This document shows positions 1 through 7,024 of a DNA stretch of 64,000 nucleotides, one piece after another (the first letter of the stretch is position 1; every line of letters starts with the position of its first letter). Source of the stretch: JAXGRD01 sp040766105 (GTDB lineage Bacteria; Bacillota; Clostridia; Peptostreptococcales; Anaerovoracaceae). The stretch is taken from positions 62,001 to 126,000 of the forward strand of contig JAXGRD010000001.1 in the NCBI GenBank assembly GCA_040766105.1, given 5' to 3'. A program made the position numbers and the translations under genes. Below the pieces are notes generated by a model. The model did no database searches and was not told where the DNA came from. It was given only the letters and a program-made list of their open reading frames with translations.

Positions 1-857
1 ACGATGCCACAGGGGATGTGATTGGGGCCTACATGGAAGAACAAGAAACCTTGAACGGATATTATCAAGTCTCTGCACAAATGCTAACGGATTATGGCAT
101 CCCTTGCCGAATCCAAACGGATAAAAGAAGTATCTTCGAATATACAACTCTTAAAAAACCAAAGACAGAGAAGGACGCAGCCACCCAGTTCGGTTATGCA
201 TGTAAGACCTTAGGCATCGATCTTCGAACAACATCCTGTGCACAACACCAAGGCAAGATTGAACGACTGTTTCACACCTTTCAATCTAGACTTGTTGTGG
301 AGTTGCAAGTTGCAGGGATCAAAACAATAGAAGGGGCGAACAAATTTTTAAGATCCTACCTACCACAGTACAATCAGCAATTTGCCGTCCCTTTAGACGA
401 GTATACCCTAAGTGCTTGGGAAAAGAAACCCTCCCCTGATGAAATCAATCTAACCTTAGCCGTCCTGTCCTCTCGAGTGGTAGATCCGGGAAGCTGCATA
501 CGCTATATGAACCATACCTATCGATTCTTAGATGACGAAAGCAGACTCATCCCATTGAAACGAAAATCACCTGTTACTGTCATCAAAGCACTCGACGGGA
601 AACTATACGCAGTTTGCAAGGAAAGTATTTTTGCCTTGCAGGAAGTTCTCCCCAACCAGCTCCATTCTAAGGAGCTAGACCCGATTTCACAGGCGCCCAC
701 GCAAGCAGTAAAACTGTATATCCCTCCCATGAGTCATCCTTGGAATGCGGGAGTATTTAGAGCATATGAAAAGCAGCGATGGAAAGAAATCTATTCTTTT
801 GAGGAACTCTGTTACACAACAGAGCATGTCTATGAGAGTAGCATGTACGATCTCTGA
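1..857 (+). CDS. ISNCY-type transposase, 3' part (cut by window edge)
   Basis: C-terminal part of a DDE/rve-type transposase. The open frame runs in from the left edge (codons before 18 read D-A-T-G-D) and stops with TGA at 855-857, so the N-terminal helix-turn-helix and first catalytic Asp lie outside the window. The visible part has a QTDKR motif (second catalytic Asp) and a QGKIERLF motif with the catalytic Glu about 47 residues later. The 'IGAYMEEQETLNGYY' stretch is typical of ISNCY-group transposases in clostridia, which is a recall-based assignment. A roughly 120-residue C-terminal beta-rich tail follows. It sits directly next to another insertion sequence, suggesting an IS landing area. 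An IS481/IS3-like integrase is the alternative. Confidence 0.75.
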   Translation, partial: DATGDVIGAYMEEQETLNGYYQVSAQMLTDYGIPCRIQTDKRSIFEYTTLKKPKTEKDAATQFGYACKTLGIDLRTTSCAQHQGKIERLFHTFQSRLVVELQVAGIKTIEGANKFLRSYLPQYNQQFAVPLDEYTLSAWEKKPSPDEINLTLAVLSSRVVDPGSCIRYMNHTYRFLDDESRLIPLKRKSPVTVIKALDGKLYAVCKESIFALQEVLPNQLHSKELDPISQAPTQAVKLYIPPMSHPWNAGVFRAYEKQRWKEIYSFEELCYTTEHVYESSMYDL

Positions 858-904
858 TATTAATTCTTAGGGGTGACAAAATCACTTGCGCTTGACATCA
901 CATG

Positions 905-936
905 TCTTCCCCAGATGGTGTCAAGTTGTTGCGGAG
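905..936. repeat. ISLre2 left target duplication and left inverted repeat
   Basis: TCTTCCCCA at 905-913 is repeated at 2463-2471 and forms a 9-bp target-site duplication. Directly inside it, 914-936 is the left terminal inverted repeat, matching the reverse complement of 2440-2462 at 16 of 23 positions, with GTTG.GGAG conserved at the inner end. Confidence 0.85.
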
Positions 937-2462
937 TTTTTGATTGACATCAATTCCAAAATGTATTTTTGGTCATCCCGATCCCATGTATGAGCCTCTG
1001 TGTTCCGCTGTTTCCATCAAAGACAAATGGTTCTCCGTCGAATACCGTCCAGTCTATCGCCCCTGACATCGCTTCTTCGATTACCTTATCTGCATATTCG
1101 CAGTAAGTATGCTGAGACTTTTGTTTGAAATCTTCAGCCGTGATCTTTCCGCCATTCTTCACATACACACGAAGTTTTGACAGCTTTCCAAGACCTTCCT
1201 TGCTCCACCCTAGTGGGTCTCTGCTGAACCGTTCCGATAAAACATGACTCACCTGTGCTTCCGTGCAGCTACCGGGGATGTCCAGTGTCTTTCGGCCAAC
1301 GATCTCATCCCAGCTTCCCATCACGTATATACCCAGCTCCTTAATGCTTTTTACCTCTTTTTCGCTTTCTGCCACCGCATACAACCCATCCAGGACCTCC
1401 TCAAACCCTCTCTTGTCCTCTTTTTCAATGGCTCTTGTTAGCCGTGACGATATATTTCTTCCAGGGAACTTGTTCGAGATGCCTCTCAACCTTTTCTCAA
1501 GATGATAACCATCCATTACGTGGATAGTCTGCCGAAGATTTTCCAGACCGTTTTTGATCCATCTTCCACCATCTCCATGTACGAATATCTTCTCGACTTT
1601 TGACAGATCATAAGCCTGACCAAGATATCCTTCCACACTTTTCCATAGGTTTTTCGTATCAAACTTCTCATCTACAAAATGCATGGTGCCAATGGTTCTG
1701 TTTCGTCCACTACATTCCCTATACATGCCCTCGGTCACGGTGACAAGGGGAATGATATTGCTGGATTTCCCCTTTTTCTTGTTTGGCTTTTGCATGTGTA
1801 CATGATCTTCATCTGCATATATATGAAGCTCTGCTACTCCCTTTTTCTCATCCCTTTGCGGCGCTTTTTCCAGTGTCCGGATTTTTTGGATCTGATTCTT
1901 TACGGTTTGACGACTTACCAGACCGTCACTACATATGGCTGTACTTTTAGCGTAGGATACTTCCGTTGCAAGGCTTACCATTTTTGCACACAACATGCCG
2001 CCGACTCGTTCGTATGGCCTGATCCCTATCACATGATCCAGCGGGGAAATATACCTATCATTTTGTTTATCATGATAGTAATCACGGGAGAGTTGTAACT
2101 TTCCAATCTCTGTCAGGAGCTCTCTAGGTCTATCTTTGTCTTTCAGGGTCAGACCAAGCTCCTTTCGCCTTGTCTTGTCCTTCCTGATCTGCACATTCAT
2201 GTCTGCGCAGATCGCTTCAATGACTGAGACTGCTGCCGACTTGCAGTCCTGCAAAACATCAGATGCCAATGCGTCAATGTCATTGATCCCGCCGGAATAT
2301 GCTTTTTCTGTGATTTTCTTTACCAGTTCCAGTACCACTTGTTGTATAATTGTTTTCATAGAGATCTTCCTTTCGTGAATTTGTTTTTGCTGAAACTATT
2401 TTATCACTTTGGAATTGATCTCTATTCTTATTTTCAAAACTCCACAACTATTTTACGCTAAC
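914..2462 (-). mobile_element. Complete ISLre2-family insertion sequence (1549 bp)
   Basis: A single transposase gene on the minus strand is flanked by 23-bp imperfect inverted repeats and by a 9-bp direct repeat. A 9-bp duplication agrees with what is known for the ISLre2 family. Similarity between the ends continues inward (an ATCAATTCCAAA block near 949-960 and again, inverted, near 2409-2420). The intact duplication and uninterrupted reading frame suggest a fairly recent insertion. The element lies between an ISNCY transposase and the reverse rubrerythrin gene, about 120 bp upstream of the latter's start, so it may have displaced upstream control sequences. Confidence 0.88.
950..2359 (-). 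CDS. ISLre2 family transposase (UPF0236)
   Basis: Full-length 469-residue transposase of the ISLre2/UPF0236 family, which moves the surrounding element. Family hallmarks visible include 'YADEDHVHMQ' in the middle (acidic residues of the presumed catalytic core), 'KIFVHGDGGRWIKNGLE' and 'MDGYHLEK' further on, and a Trp/Arg-rich C-terminal third. The length matches the family's usual 460-490 residues and there is no frameshift. The start at 2359 is preceded by an AAAGGAAGA ribosome-binding site. The terminal inverted repeats lie just outside the gene. Assignment rests on recall of the family's conserved blocks. Confidence 0.9.
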   Translation of the reverse strand: MKTIIQQVVLELVKKITEKAYSGGINDIDALASDVLQDCKSAAVSVIEAICADMNVQIRKDKTRRKELGLTLKDKDRPRELLTEIGKLQLSRDYYHDKQNDRYISPLDHVIGIRPYERVGGMLCAKMVSLATEVSYAKSTAICSDGLVSRQTVKNQIQKIRTLEKAPQRDEKKGVAELHIYADEDHVHMQKPNKKKGKSSNIIPLVTVTEGMYRECSGRNRTIGTMHFVDEKFDTKNLWKSVEGYLGQAYDLSKVEKIFVHGDGGRWIKNGLENLRQTIHVMDGYHLEKRLRGISNKFPGRNISSRLTRAIEKEDKRGFEEVLDGLYAVAESEKEVKSIKELGIYVMGSWDEIVGRKTLDIPGSCTEAQVSHVLSERFSRDPLGWSKEGLGKLSKLRVYVKNGGKITAEDFKQKSQHTYCEYADKVIEEAMSGAIDWTVFDGEPFVFDGNSGTQRLIHGIGMTKNTFWN

Positions 2463-2471
2463 TCTTCCCCA
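2440..2471. repeat. ISLre2 right inverted repeat and right target duplication
   Basis: 2440-2462 is the right terminal inverted repeat (16 of 23 positions match the left end). TCTTCCCCA at 2463-2471 is the second copy of the 9-bp target duplication found at 905-913. Confidence 0.85.
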
Positions 2472-2589
2472 TAATTTTAACTAATCCATGTTTAATTACT
2501 ATCGGCCGTGGTATATTGTTAGTGTACCCATTCAGGGGTCATGCAATGTTATTAGACGAATGAAAAATCACAAAATGGAGGAATTAGTT

Positions 2590-3135
2590 ATGAAATGGAG
2601 TTGTACAATTTGCGGATATACTCATGAAGGCGACGCAGCACCTGCAGAATGCCCACAGTGTAAGGCCAGCGGCGAAAAATTCACTAAGATCGAAGCCGGT
2701 GAAAGAGAATGGGTTACCGAGCATGTGGTAGGCATCGCGAAGGACGTGGATCCTGAAATCATCGAAGGATTGAAGGAAAACTTCATGGGGGAGTGTACCG
2801 AGGTTGGTATGTACCTAGCTATGGGAAGAGTAGCCGCAAGAGAAGGTTATCCTGAGATTGCTGAATACTGGAGAAGAGCCGCTTTGGAAGAAGCAGATCA
2901 CGCATCCCGATTTGCAGAGCTTTTGGGAGAAGTTTTGACAGATTCTACCGAGAAGAACCTGCAGATGAGAGCCGACGCTGAGTCCGGCGCTTGTTCCGGC
3001 AAGATGGCTTTGGCAAAGAGAGCCAAGGAACTGAACCTTGATGCAATTCATGACACAGTACATGAAATGGCCAAGGACGAAGCAAGACACGGCAGAGCTT
3101 TTGAAGGATTGCTGAAGAGATACTTCGGAAAATAA
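2590..3135 (+). CDS. Reverse rubrerythrin (rubredoxin-like N-terminus, ferritin-like diiron domain)
   Basis: A 181-residue cytoplasmic peroxide/oxygen-scavenging protein. The N-terminal 35 residues carry CTICGY and CPQCK, a rubredoxin-type four-Cys iron site. The remainder is a ferritin-like four-helix domain with diiron ligands in GECTEVGMY, EEADHA and DEARHG. The order rubredoxin-then-diiron is that of 'reverse' rubrerythrins of clostridia, which reduce H2O2 and O2 with electrons from NADH:rubredoxin reductase. The ATG at 2590 is chosen because GGAGG at 2577-2581 sits 8 nt upstream; an in-frame extension to 2488 is not family-like. A strong terminator follows, then a HesB-like gene. The flavodiiron/rubredoxin reductase fusion near 47 kb is a possible electron partner (inference). 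Confidence 0.92.
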   Translation: MKWSCTICGYTHEGDAAPAECPQCKASGEKFTKIEAGEREWVTEHVVGIAKDVDPEIIEGLKENFMGECTEVGMYLAMGRVAAREGYPEIAEYWRRAALEEADHASRFAELLGEVLTDSTEKNLQMRADAESGACSGKMALAKRAKELNLDAIHDTVHEMAKDEARHGRAFEGLLKRYFGK

Positions 3136-3152
3136 ACCAACAATGACTTTTG

Positions 3153-3183
3153 GAGTGCGGCCCCAATGCCGCACTCTTTTTTA
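3153..3183 (+). terminator. Rho-independent terminator after reverse rubrerythrin
   Basis: GAGTGCGGC (3153-3161) pairs with GCCGCACTC (3168-3176) around a 6-nt loop and is followed by seven T. It lies 18 nt after the rubrerythrin stop. Confidence 0.9.
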
Positions 3184-3202
3184 TAAAACCGGGAGGTGTA
3201 AA

Positions 3203-3481
3203 ATGGTAAGACAGATTAGATTGACTCCCGCCGCTGAGGAGAAAATCAGGGAAAACCAGCAGAATGGAAAGTACTTCAAGGTTGACTTGAAACGAGCCGG
3301 ATGTTGCGGCTATAGCTTCGTGTATTCCGAAGGCAGGGCTAAGAAGGACGACCTCATGGTGGAGACGGAGAGCGGCATTCAAGTGCCTGTGTCTTATCAT
3401 GCCCAATCCCTGCTACGGGATATCCTTATAGACTACAAAAAGTGGGGCATACTGAAGTTCTTTAACGTGAGCCCAGTTTAA
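3203..3481 (+). CDS. A-type Fe-S carrier / HesB-IscA-like protein
   Basis: A 92-residue protein resembling the A-type iron-sulfur carriers (IscA/HesB/ErpA fold). It begins with the typical 'LTPAAEEKIRE' helix, has RAGCCGYSF where family members have the first conserved Cys (GCSGF/Y), and ends in an 'ILIDY..' and 'LKFFNVSP' strand pair corresponding to the family C-terminus. Unusually, it stops before the usual C-terminal Cys-x-Cys pair, so only the two adjacent Cys near residue 34 remain as possible ligands. The start at 3203 has GGGAGG at 3191-3196. It lies between two terminators, so it is probably transcribed from its own or a read-through promoter. Function as a carrier is inferred. Confidence 0.72.
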   Translation: MVRQIRLTPAAEEKIRENQQNGKYFKVDLKRAGCCGYSFVYSEGRAKKDDLMVETESGIQVPVSYHAQSLLRDILIDYKKWGILKFFNVSPV

Positions 3482-3493
3482 TTCTACAAAGCA

Positions 3494-3525
3494 CACCGGC
3501 AGAGCAGCTCTCTGCCGGTGTTTGA
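3494..3525 (+). terminator. Rho-independent terminator after the HesB-like gene
   Basis: An 11-bp perfect stem CACCGGCAGAG / CTCTGCCGGTG (3494-3504 with 3510-3520) around a 5-nt loop, followed by TTTGATTTT, 12 nt after the stop codon. Confidence 0.92.
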
Positions 3526-3843
3526 TTTTCTGTTGCTTGTGAAGTGCAAATGATTATACCTTTATGCGTTCTCATTCATTCGAGTCATTGCTCAACCTTC
3601 ATTTTAGACCTTTGCCCATCTCAAGGACTGTTGAGGTCCATCGTTTTTCCCATTTATTTCCAATTGCTTCAATCTGAGACGATATAATTGGACCTACGAG
3701 CTTTCTACAGCTGTGGTAGGTCCAAAAAACAGAAAATTTTCTCTTACCTCGTTTATTTCCTTGGACCTAAACAAGCGCAGAAGCCACCAAAGATCCAAAA
3801 TCGAGTTAGACTAATAACTCTTTCTCGCCATCACGACTTTTTC
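3526..3843. other. Intergenic region with a 10-bp inverted repeat (3688-3725)
   Basis: No gene is supported here. The notable structure is TTGGACCTAC (3688-3697) with its exact inverse GTAGGTCCAA (3716-3725), plus an inner AGCT/AGCT pair. TTGGACCTA occurs a third time near 3760 and GAGGTCCA near 3632. On the minus strand the hairpin lies about 120 nt after the aminotransferase stop and could end that operon, but the T tract is poor. The repeated GGACCTA word may be a protein site or an IS relic. Confidence 0.5.
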
Positions 3844-5034
3844 TCATCCTCTAATTTCTTCCATAAGCGCCTTGAACTTGGGAAGAGCATTGATGATGGT
3901 ATCGTAACTGACACAGTATGCGATTCGAATATAGCCGGGACAGGCGAAAGAGGATCCCGGTACTACCAAAATATTGTACTTCTTAGCCATGGCCACAAAT
4001 GCCTTTTCGTCCGCAATGGGAGATTTGACGAAGAGATAGAAAGCCCCTTCCGGCTTGATACACTCGTAGCCTGCGTCGATGAGTCCATTGTAGAGAGCCT
4101 TTCGATTCTTGTCATATGCCTCAATGTCGGTGGTGCAGTCGATACATCTTGCCACGGTCCGCTGCATGAGGGTGGGTGCATTGACATAGCCCAATATTCG
4201 ATTGGCAATGTTGGCGGCATCCAAGGTGTTTTGGAAGTCGCTGATTTCATTGGGAATCACCAAATATCCGATTCTCTCTCCGGGAAGAGAGAGGGACTTG
4301 CTCCAGGAATAACCTACCACCGTATTCTTGTAGAACTTGGTCACATAGGGAACGGTGTTTCCATCGTAGACCAGCTCACGGTAGGGCTCGTCGGAGATAA
4401 TGTAAATATCGTGGCCATACTCTTCCTGTTTCTTTTCCAGGATGTCGGCCAATTTCTTGATGGTTTCTTCCGAATAGATGACACCTGTGGGATTGTTGGG
4501 GGAATTAATGATGACAGCCTTTGTCTTCTCCGTCATGATTTTTTCCAGTTCCTTCAGGTTGGGCTGGAATGTCTCTGTATCTGCGGGAACCGCCTTCAGA
4601 ACGGCATCGTAGTTTGCCGCATAGTTTCGATATTCCACAAAGTACGGCGCAAAGGCGATAACTTCATCGCCGGGATCCATGAGAGTTTTCAGGATGACGT
4701 TGAGGCCGCTGGCTGCGCCTACGGTCATGATGATGTTCTGAGAAGAGAAGGAAGTGCCATGCTTCCTGTTGATATGGTCCGCAACGGTTTCTCTCACATC
4801 TTCGTAGCCGCTGTTGCTCTGGTTGTAGCCGTGAATATAGGTGGAGGTTTCCTCCAGAAGAATATCCTTGATGGCTTCGTTGACTTCCTTGGGTGCAGGT
4901 ACGCTGGGATTTCCTAAACTAAAATCGTAGACGTTTTCCTTCCCAAATTCTTTGGCAAGGCGGGCACCCTCTTCAAACATCGCCCGAATGGCAGAGCTGC
5001 CTTCCACATAGGCCTTCATATTTTTTGCAATCAT
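3844..5034 (-). CDS. PLP-dependent class I/II aminotransferase
   Basis: A 396-residue fold-type I aminotransferase, full length for the family. Visible hallmarks are 'SLGNPSVPAP' near the N-terminus, 'NSPNNPTGV' before the middle, 'ISDEPYREL' with the Asp that contacts the pyridine nitrogen, SWSKSLSLPGERIG with the Schiff-base Lys, and an Arg in 'GYIRIAY' near the C-terminus for the substrate carboxylate. It is the last gene of a cluster that also encodes IOR, an NSS transporter, phosphotransbutyrylase and butyrate kinase, 2 nt after buk. It would therefore turn an amino acid into the 2-oxoacid used by IOR. Substrate preference (aromatic or branched) is inferred from context, not visible in the sequence. 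Confidence 0.9.
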   Translation of the reverse strand: MIAKNMKAYVEGSSAIRAMFEEGARLAKEFGKENVYDFSLGNPSVPAPKEVNEAIKDILLEETSTYIHGYNQSNSGYEDVRETVADHINRKHGTSFSSQNIIMTVGAASGLNVILKTLMDPGDEVIAFAPYFVEYRNYAANYDAVLKAVPADTETFQPNLKELEKIMTEKTKAVIINSPNNPTGVIYSEETIKKLADILEKKQEEYGHDIYIISDEPYRELVYDGNTVPYVTKFYKNTVVGYSWSKSLSLPGERIGYLVIPNEISDFQNTLDAANIANRILGYVNAPTLMQRTVARCIDCTTDIEAYDKNRKALYNGLIDAGYECIKPEGAFYLFVKSPIADEKAFVAMAKKYNILVVPGSSFACPGYIRIAYCVSYDTIINALPKFKALMEEIRG

Positions 5035-5036
5035 GA

Positions 5037-6110
5037 TTACGCTTCCTTTCCTATATATTCCTTGGGGGTCTCTTCTCTCCTCAACATGCGCAGTGCACCT
5101 AGATTCAATGCTTCCATTTCATATTCACCGGGATAGACTTCCACCGGCGCCATCTTCTCCACTCGTTCTATAATCATTTCCGTCATCATCTTGGAGTTGG
5201 CCATGCCGCCTGTCAGGATGATGCAATCGATGTCGCAGAAGAGGACCGGTGCCATTTCGCCGATGCCCTTGGCCACCTGATAGGCTTGGGCTTCGTAGAC
5301 TTCCTTTGCCAGTTGGTCTCCTGCTAATATCATTTCTTCCACCTTGCGCATATCCGTGGTTCCCAGATATGCCTTGATGCCGCCCATGCCTCTGACCTTG
5401 CGCACCATCTCCCGATAGTTATACTTTCCTTCGTAGCACATACGGATGACTTCCAACAGCGGTAGGCTCCCCGACCGCTCCGGCGAAAAAGGCCCCGAAT
5501 CGTCGCCGATGCTGTCCACAATCCGTCCCTTGTCATGGACACCGATGGTGATCCCGCCACCCAAGTGAACGATGATCGTCCGCATATCCTCGTACCGCTT
5601 CCCACGCGCCTCCGCTACCTTCCGACCCACCGCCTTCTGATTGAGCACGTGGCACTGGGGCTGGCGCTTGTAGCCGGGGAGCCCCGTCATCTTCGCAATA
5701 GGCTCCATCTCATCGGATGTGACCGCATCATAGATGTATGCCGGAATTCCCAAGGACTTGGCCAAATCATAGGCAATGATGCCGCCCAAGTTGGACGCAT
5801 GGGGGGAGGCCTTTCCCTCCATGTAGGTGTCGATCATCACCTGATTCACCAAATATCCGCCGGCTGTAATGTGGGGAAGCAGGCCTCCCCGCCCTACCAC
5901 GGCCGATAAACTGTTCAAGTCAACCGCTTCCTCTTCCAACACGCGAGACACACAGTCTTCTCGCATCTGAAGTTGATCCATCACCGTCTCATAGCGGTTG
6001 ATTTCCTCCATGGGATGGTCGACAGTTCGTTGAAATATCCTGTTTTCTTCTTCATATAGGGCAATCTTCGTGGATGTGGATCCCGGGTTGATCACCAGTA
6101 CCTTGCACAA
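5037..6110 (-). CDS. buk: Butyrate kinase-type acyl kinase
   Basis: A 357-residue member of the acetate/butyrate kinase (ASKHA) family, exactly the usual butyrate kinase length. It opens with 'VLVINPGSTSTKIALYE', the phosphate-binding loop, and has 'AVVGRGGL', 'IIVHLGGGITIGVHD' and 'IILTGGMANS' in family order. It makes ATP from an acyl phosphate and ADP in the cytoplasm. The upstream gene encodes the matching phosphate acyltransferase 14 nt away. Because the operon also encodes an IOR-type oxidoreductase, the physiological substrate may be an aryl- or branched-chain acyl phosphate rather than butyryl phosphate. That point is inference. Confidence 0.93.
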   Translation of the reverse strand: MCKVLVINPGSTSTKIALYEEENRIFQRTVDHPMEEINRYETVMDQLQMREDCVSRVLEEEAVDLNSLSAVVGRGGLLPHITAGGYLVNQVMIDTYMEGKASPHASNLGGIIAYDLAKSLGIPAYIYDAVTSDEMEPIAKMTGLPGYKRQPQCHVLNQKAVGRKVAEARGKRYEDMRTIIVHLGGGITIGVHDKGRIVDSIGDDSGPFSPERSGSLPLLEVIRMCYEGKYNYREMVRKVRGMGGIKAYLGTTDMRKVEEMILAGDQLAKEVYEAQAYQVAKGIGEMAPVLFCDIDCIILTGGMANSKMMTEMIIERVEKMAPVEVYPGEYEMEALNLGALRMLRREETPKEYIGKEA

Positions 6111-6124
6111 TTTCTGCTCCCTCG

Positions 6125-7024
6125 CTATTTCGCAGCCGCCACCGCCAGAGCGATGGATAAAAACTTTTCTTCAGAAGAAGCGCTCCTGGATACCACCACA
6201 ATGGGGACCTTCGCGCCTACTACCAGGCCGGACATGGTGCCTCCACCGGAGACGGTCCATGATTTGGCCAATATATTGCCCGTTGCCATGTTCGGAACCA
6301 AGAGGATATCCGCTTCTCCCGCAACGGGACTGCCATAGCCCTTCAGCTTGGCCGCCTCCTTGCTCATGGCAAGATCGTAGGAAATGGGTCCTTCCACCAG
6401 ACAGCCGGGCAATTCCCCTCTTTGGTTCATCGCCTTTAATGCAGCGCCTTCCACGGTTTCCGGGGCCTTTAGATTCACATCTTCTCCCCCGGCCAAGCAG
6501 GCAACCTTCGGCTCTTCATATCCCAAAGAGTGCATCAGTTCCACCGCATTTATAATCAATTCCGCCTTTTGCTCCAAGGTGGGATGGGGTACCATTCCAC
6601 CGTCCGTCAAGGCTATGATTTTGTGATATCTAGGAACCTTGCAGACGCTTACATGGGAGATAAGGCCTCCCTGTAACAATCCCGTTTCCTTGGAAACCAC
6701 TGCACGAAGCAGGTCGGCCGTCTTGCAGACACCCTTCATGAGCACATCGCCCTCGCCCCTGCCAATCATGGCGACAGCTTCAGAAGCGGCCTCCCCATCA
6801 TCGGAGCAGTTGATGATCTGTAAGCGAGGAAAAATCATTTCTTCCTCTGCGATAATTTCTCTAATTCGATCTTCTCGCCCCAAGAGAACAGGTGTGACAA
6901 AGCCCTCATTACAGGCATGATACACCCCTTCCAGGGTATTCCTGTCGTGAGCACTGACGACGACCAGTCGTTTTTCGGGCATATTATCTGCAATCTCTAT
7001 GAGCCGATCAAAATCTCTTATCAT
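6125..7024 (-). CDS. ptb: Phosphate butyryltransferase-type acyltransferase
   Basis: A 299-residue phosphate acetyl/butyryltransferase-family enzyme, normal length for Ptb. It exchanges CoA for phosphate on an acyl-CoA, feeding the kinase encoded next. Family blocks seen are 'DVLMKGVCKTADLLRAV', 'LTDGGMVPHPTLEQK', 'LVEGPISYDLAMS' and a glycine-rich C-terminal 'SGGGTMSGLVVGA'. The ATG at 7024 is preferred over an in-frame ATG at 7093 because it has a GGGGAG ribosome-binding site directly upstream and matches family N-termini. It overlaps the 3' end of the transporter gene by 17 nt, which suggests translational coupling. Confidence 0.92.
   Translation of the reverse strand: MIRDFDRLIEIADNMPEKRLVVVSAHDRNTLEGVYHACNEGFVTPVLLGREDRIREIIAEEEMIFPRLQIINCSDDGEAASEAVAMIGRGEGDVLMKGVCKTADLLRAVVSKETGLLQGGLISHVSVCKVPRYHKIIALTDGGMVPHPTLEQKAELIINAVELMHSLGYEEPKVACLAGGEDVNLKAPETVEGAALKAMNQRGELPGCLVEGPISYDLAMSKEAAKLKGYGSPVAGEADILLVPNMATGNILAKSWTVSGGGTMSGLVVGAKVPIVVVSRSASSEEKFLSIALAVAAAK

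Noticed and set aside
3703..3725. Standard Rho-independent terminator for the aminotransferase operon
   Set aside because: The inverted repeat has an 18-nt loop and only TTATAT after the stem on the minus strand, so it was kept only as a possible structure.
3688..4917. 409-codon open frame on the plus strand
   Set aside because: It lies antisense to the aminotransferase gene, which has all family motifs; the translated product shows no recognisable domain and the frame is a codon-bias shadow.
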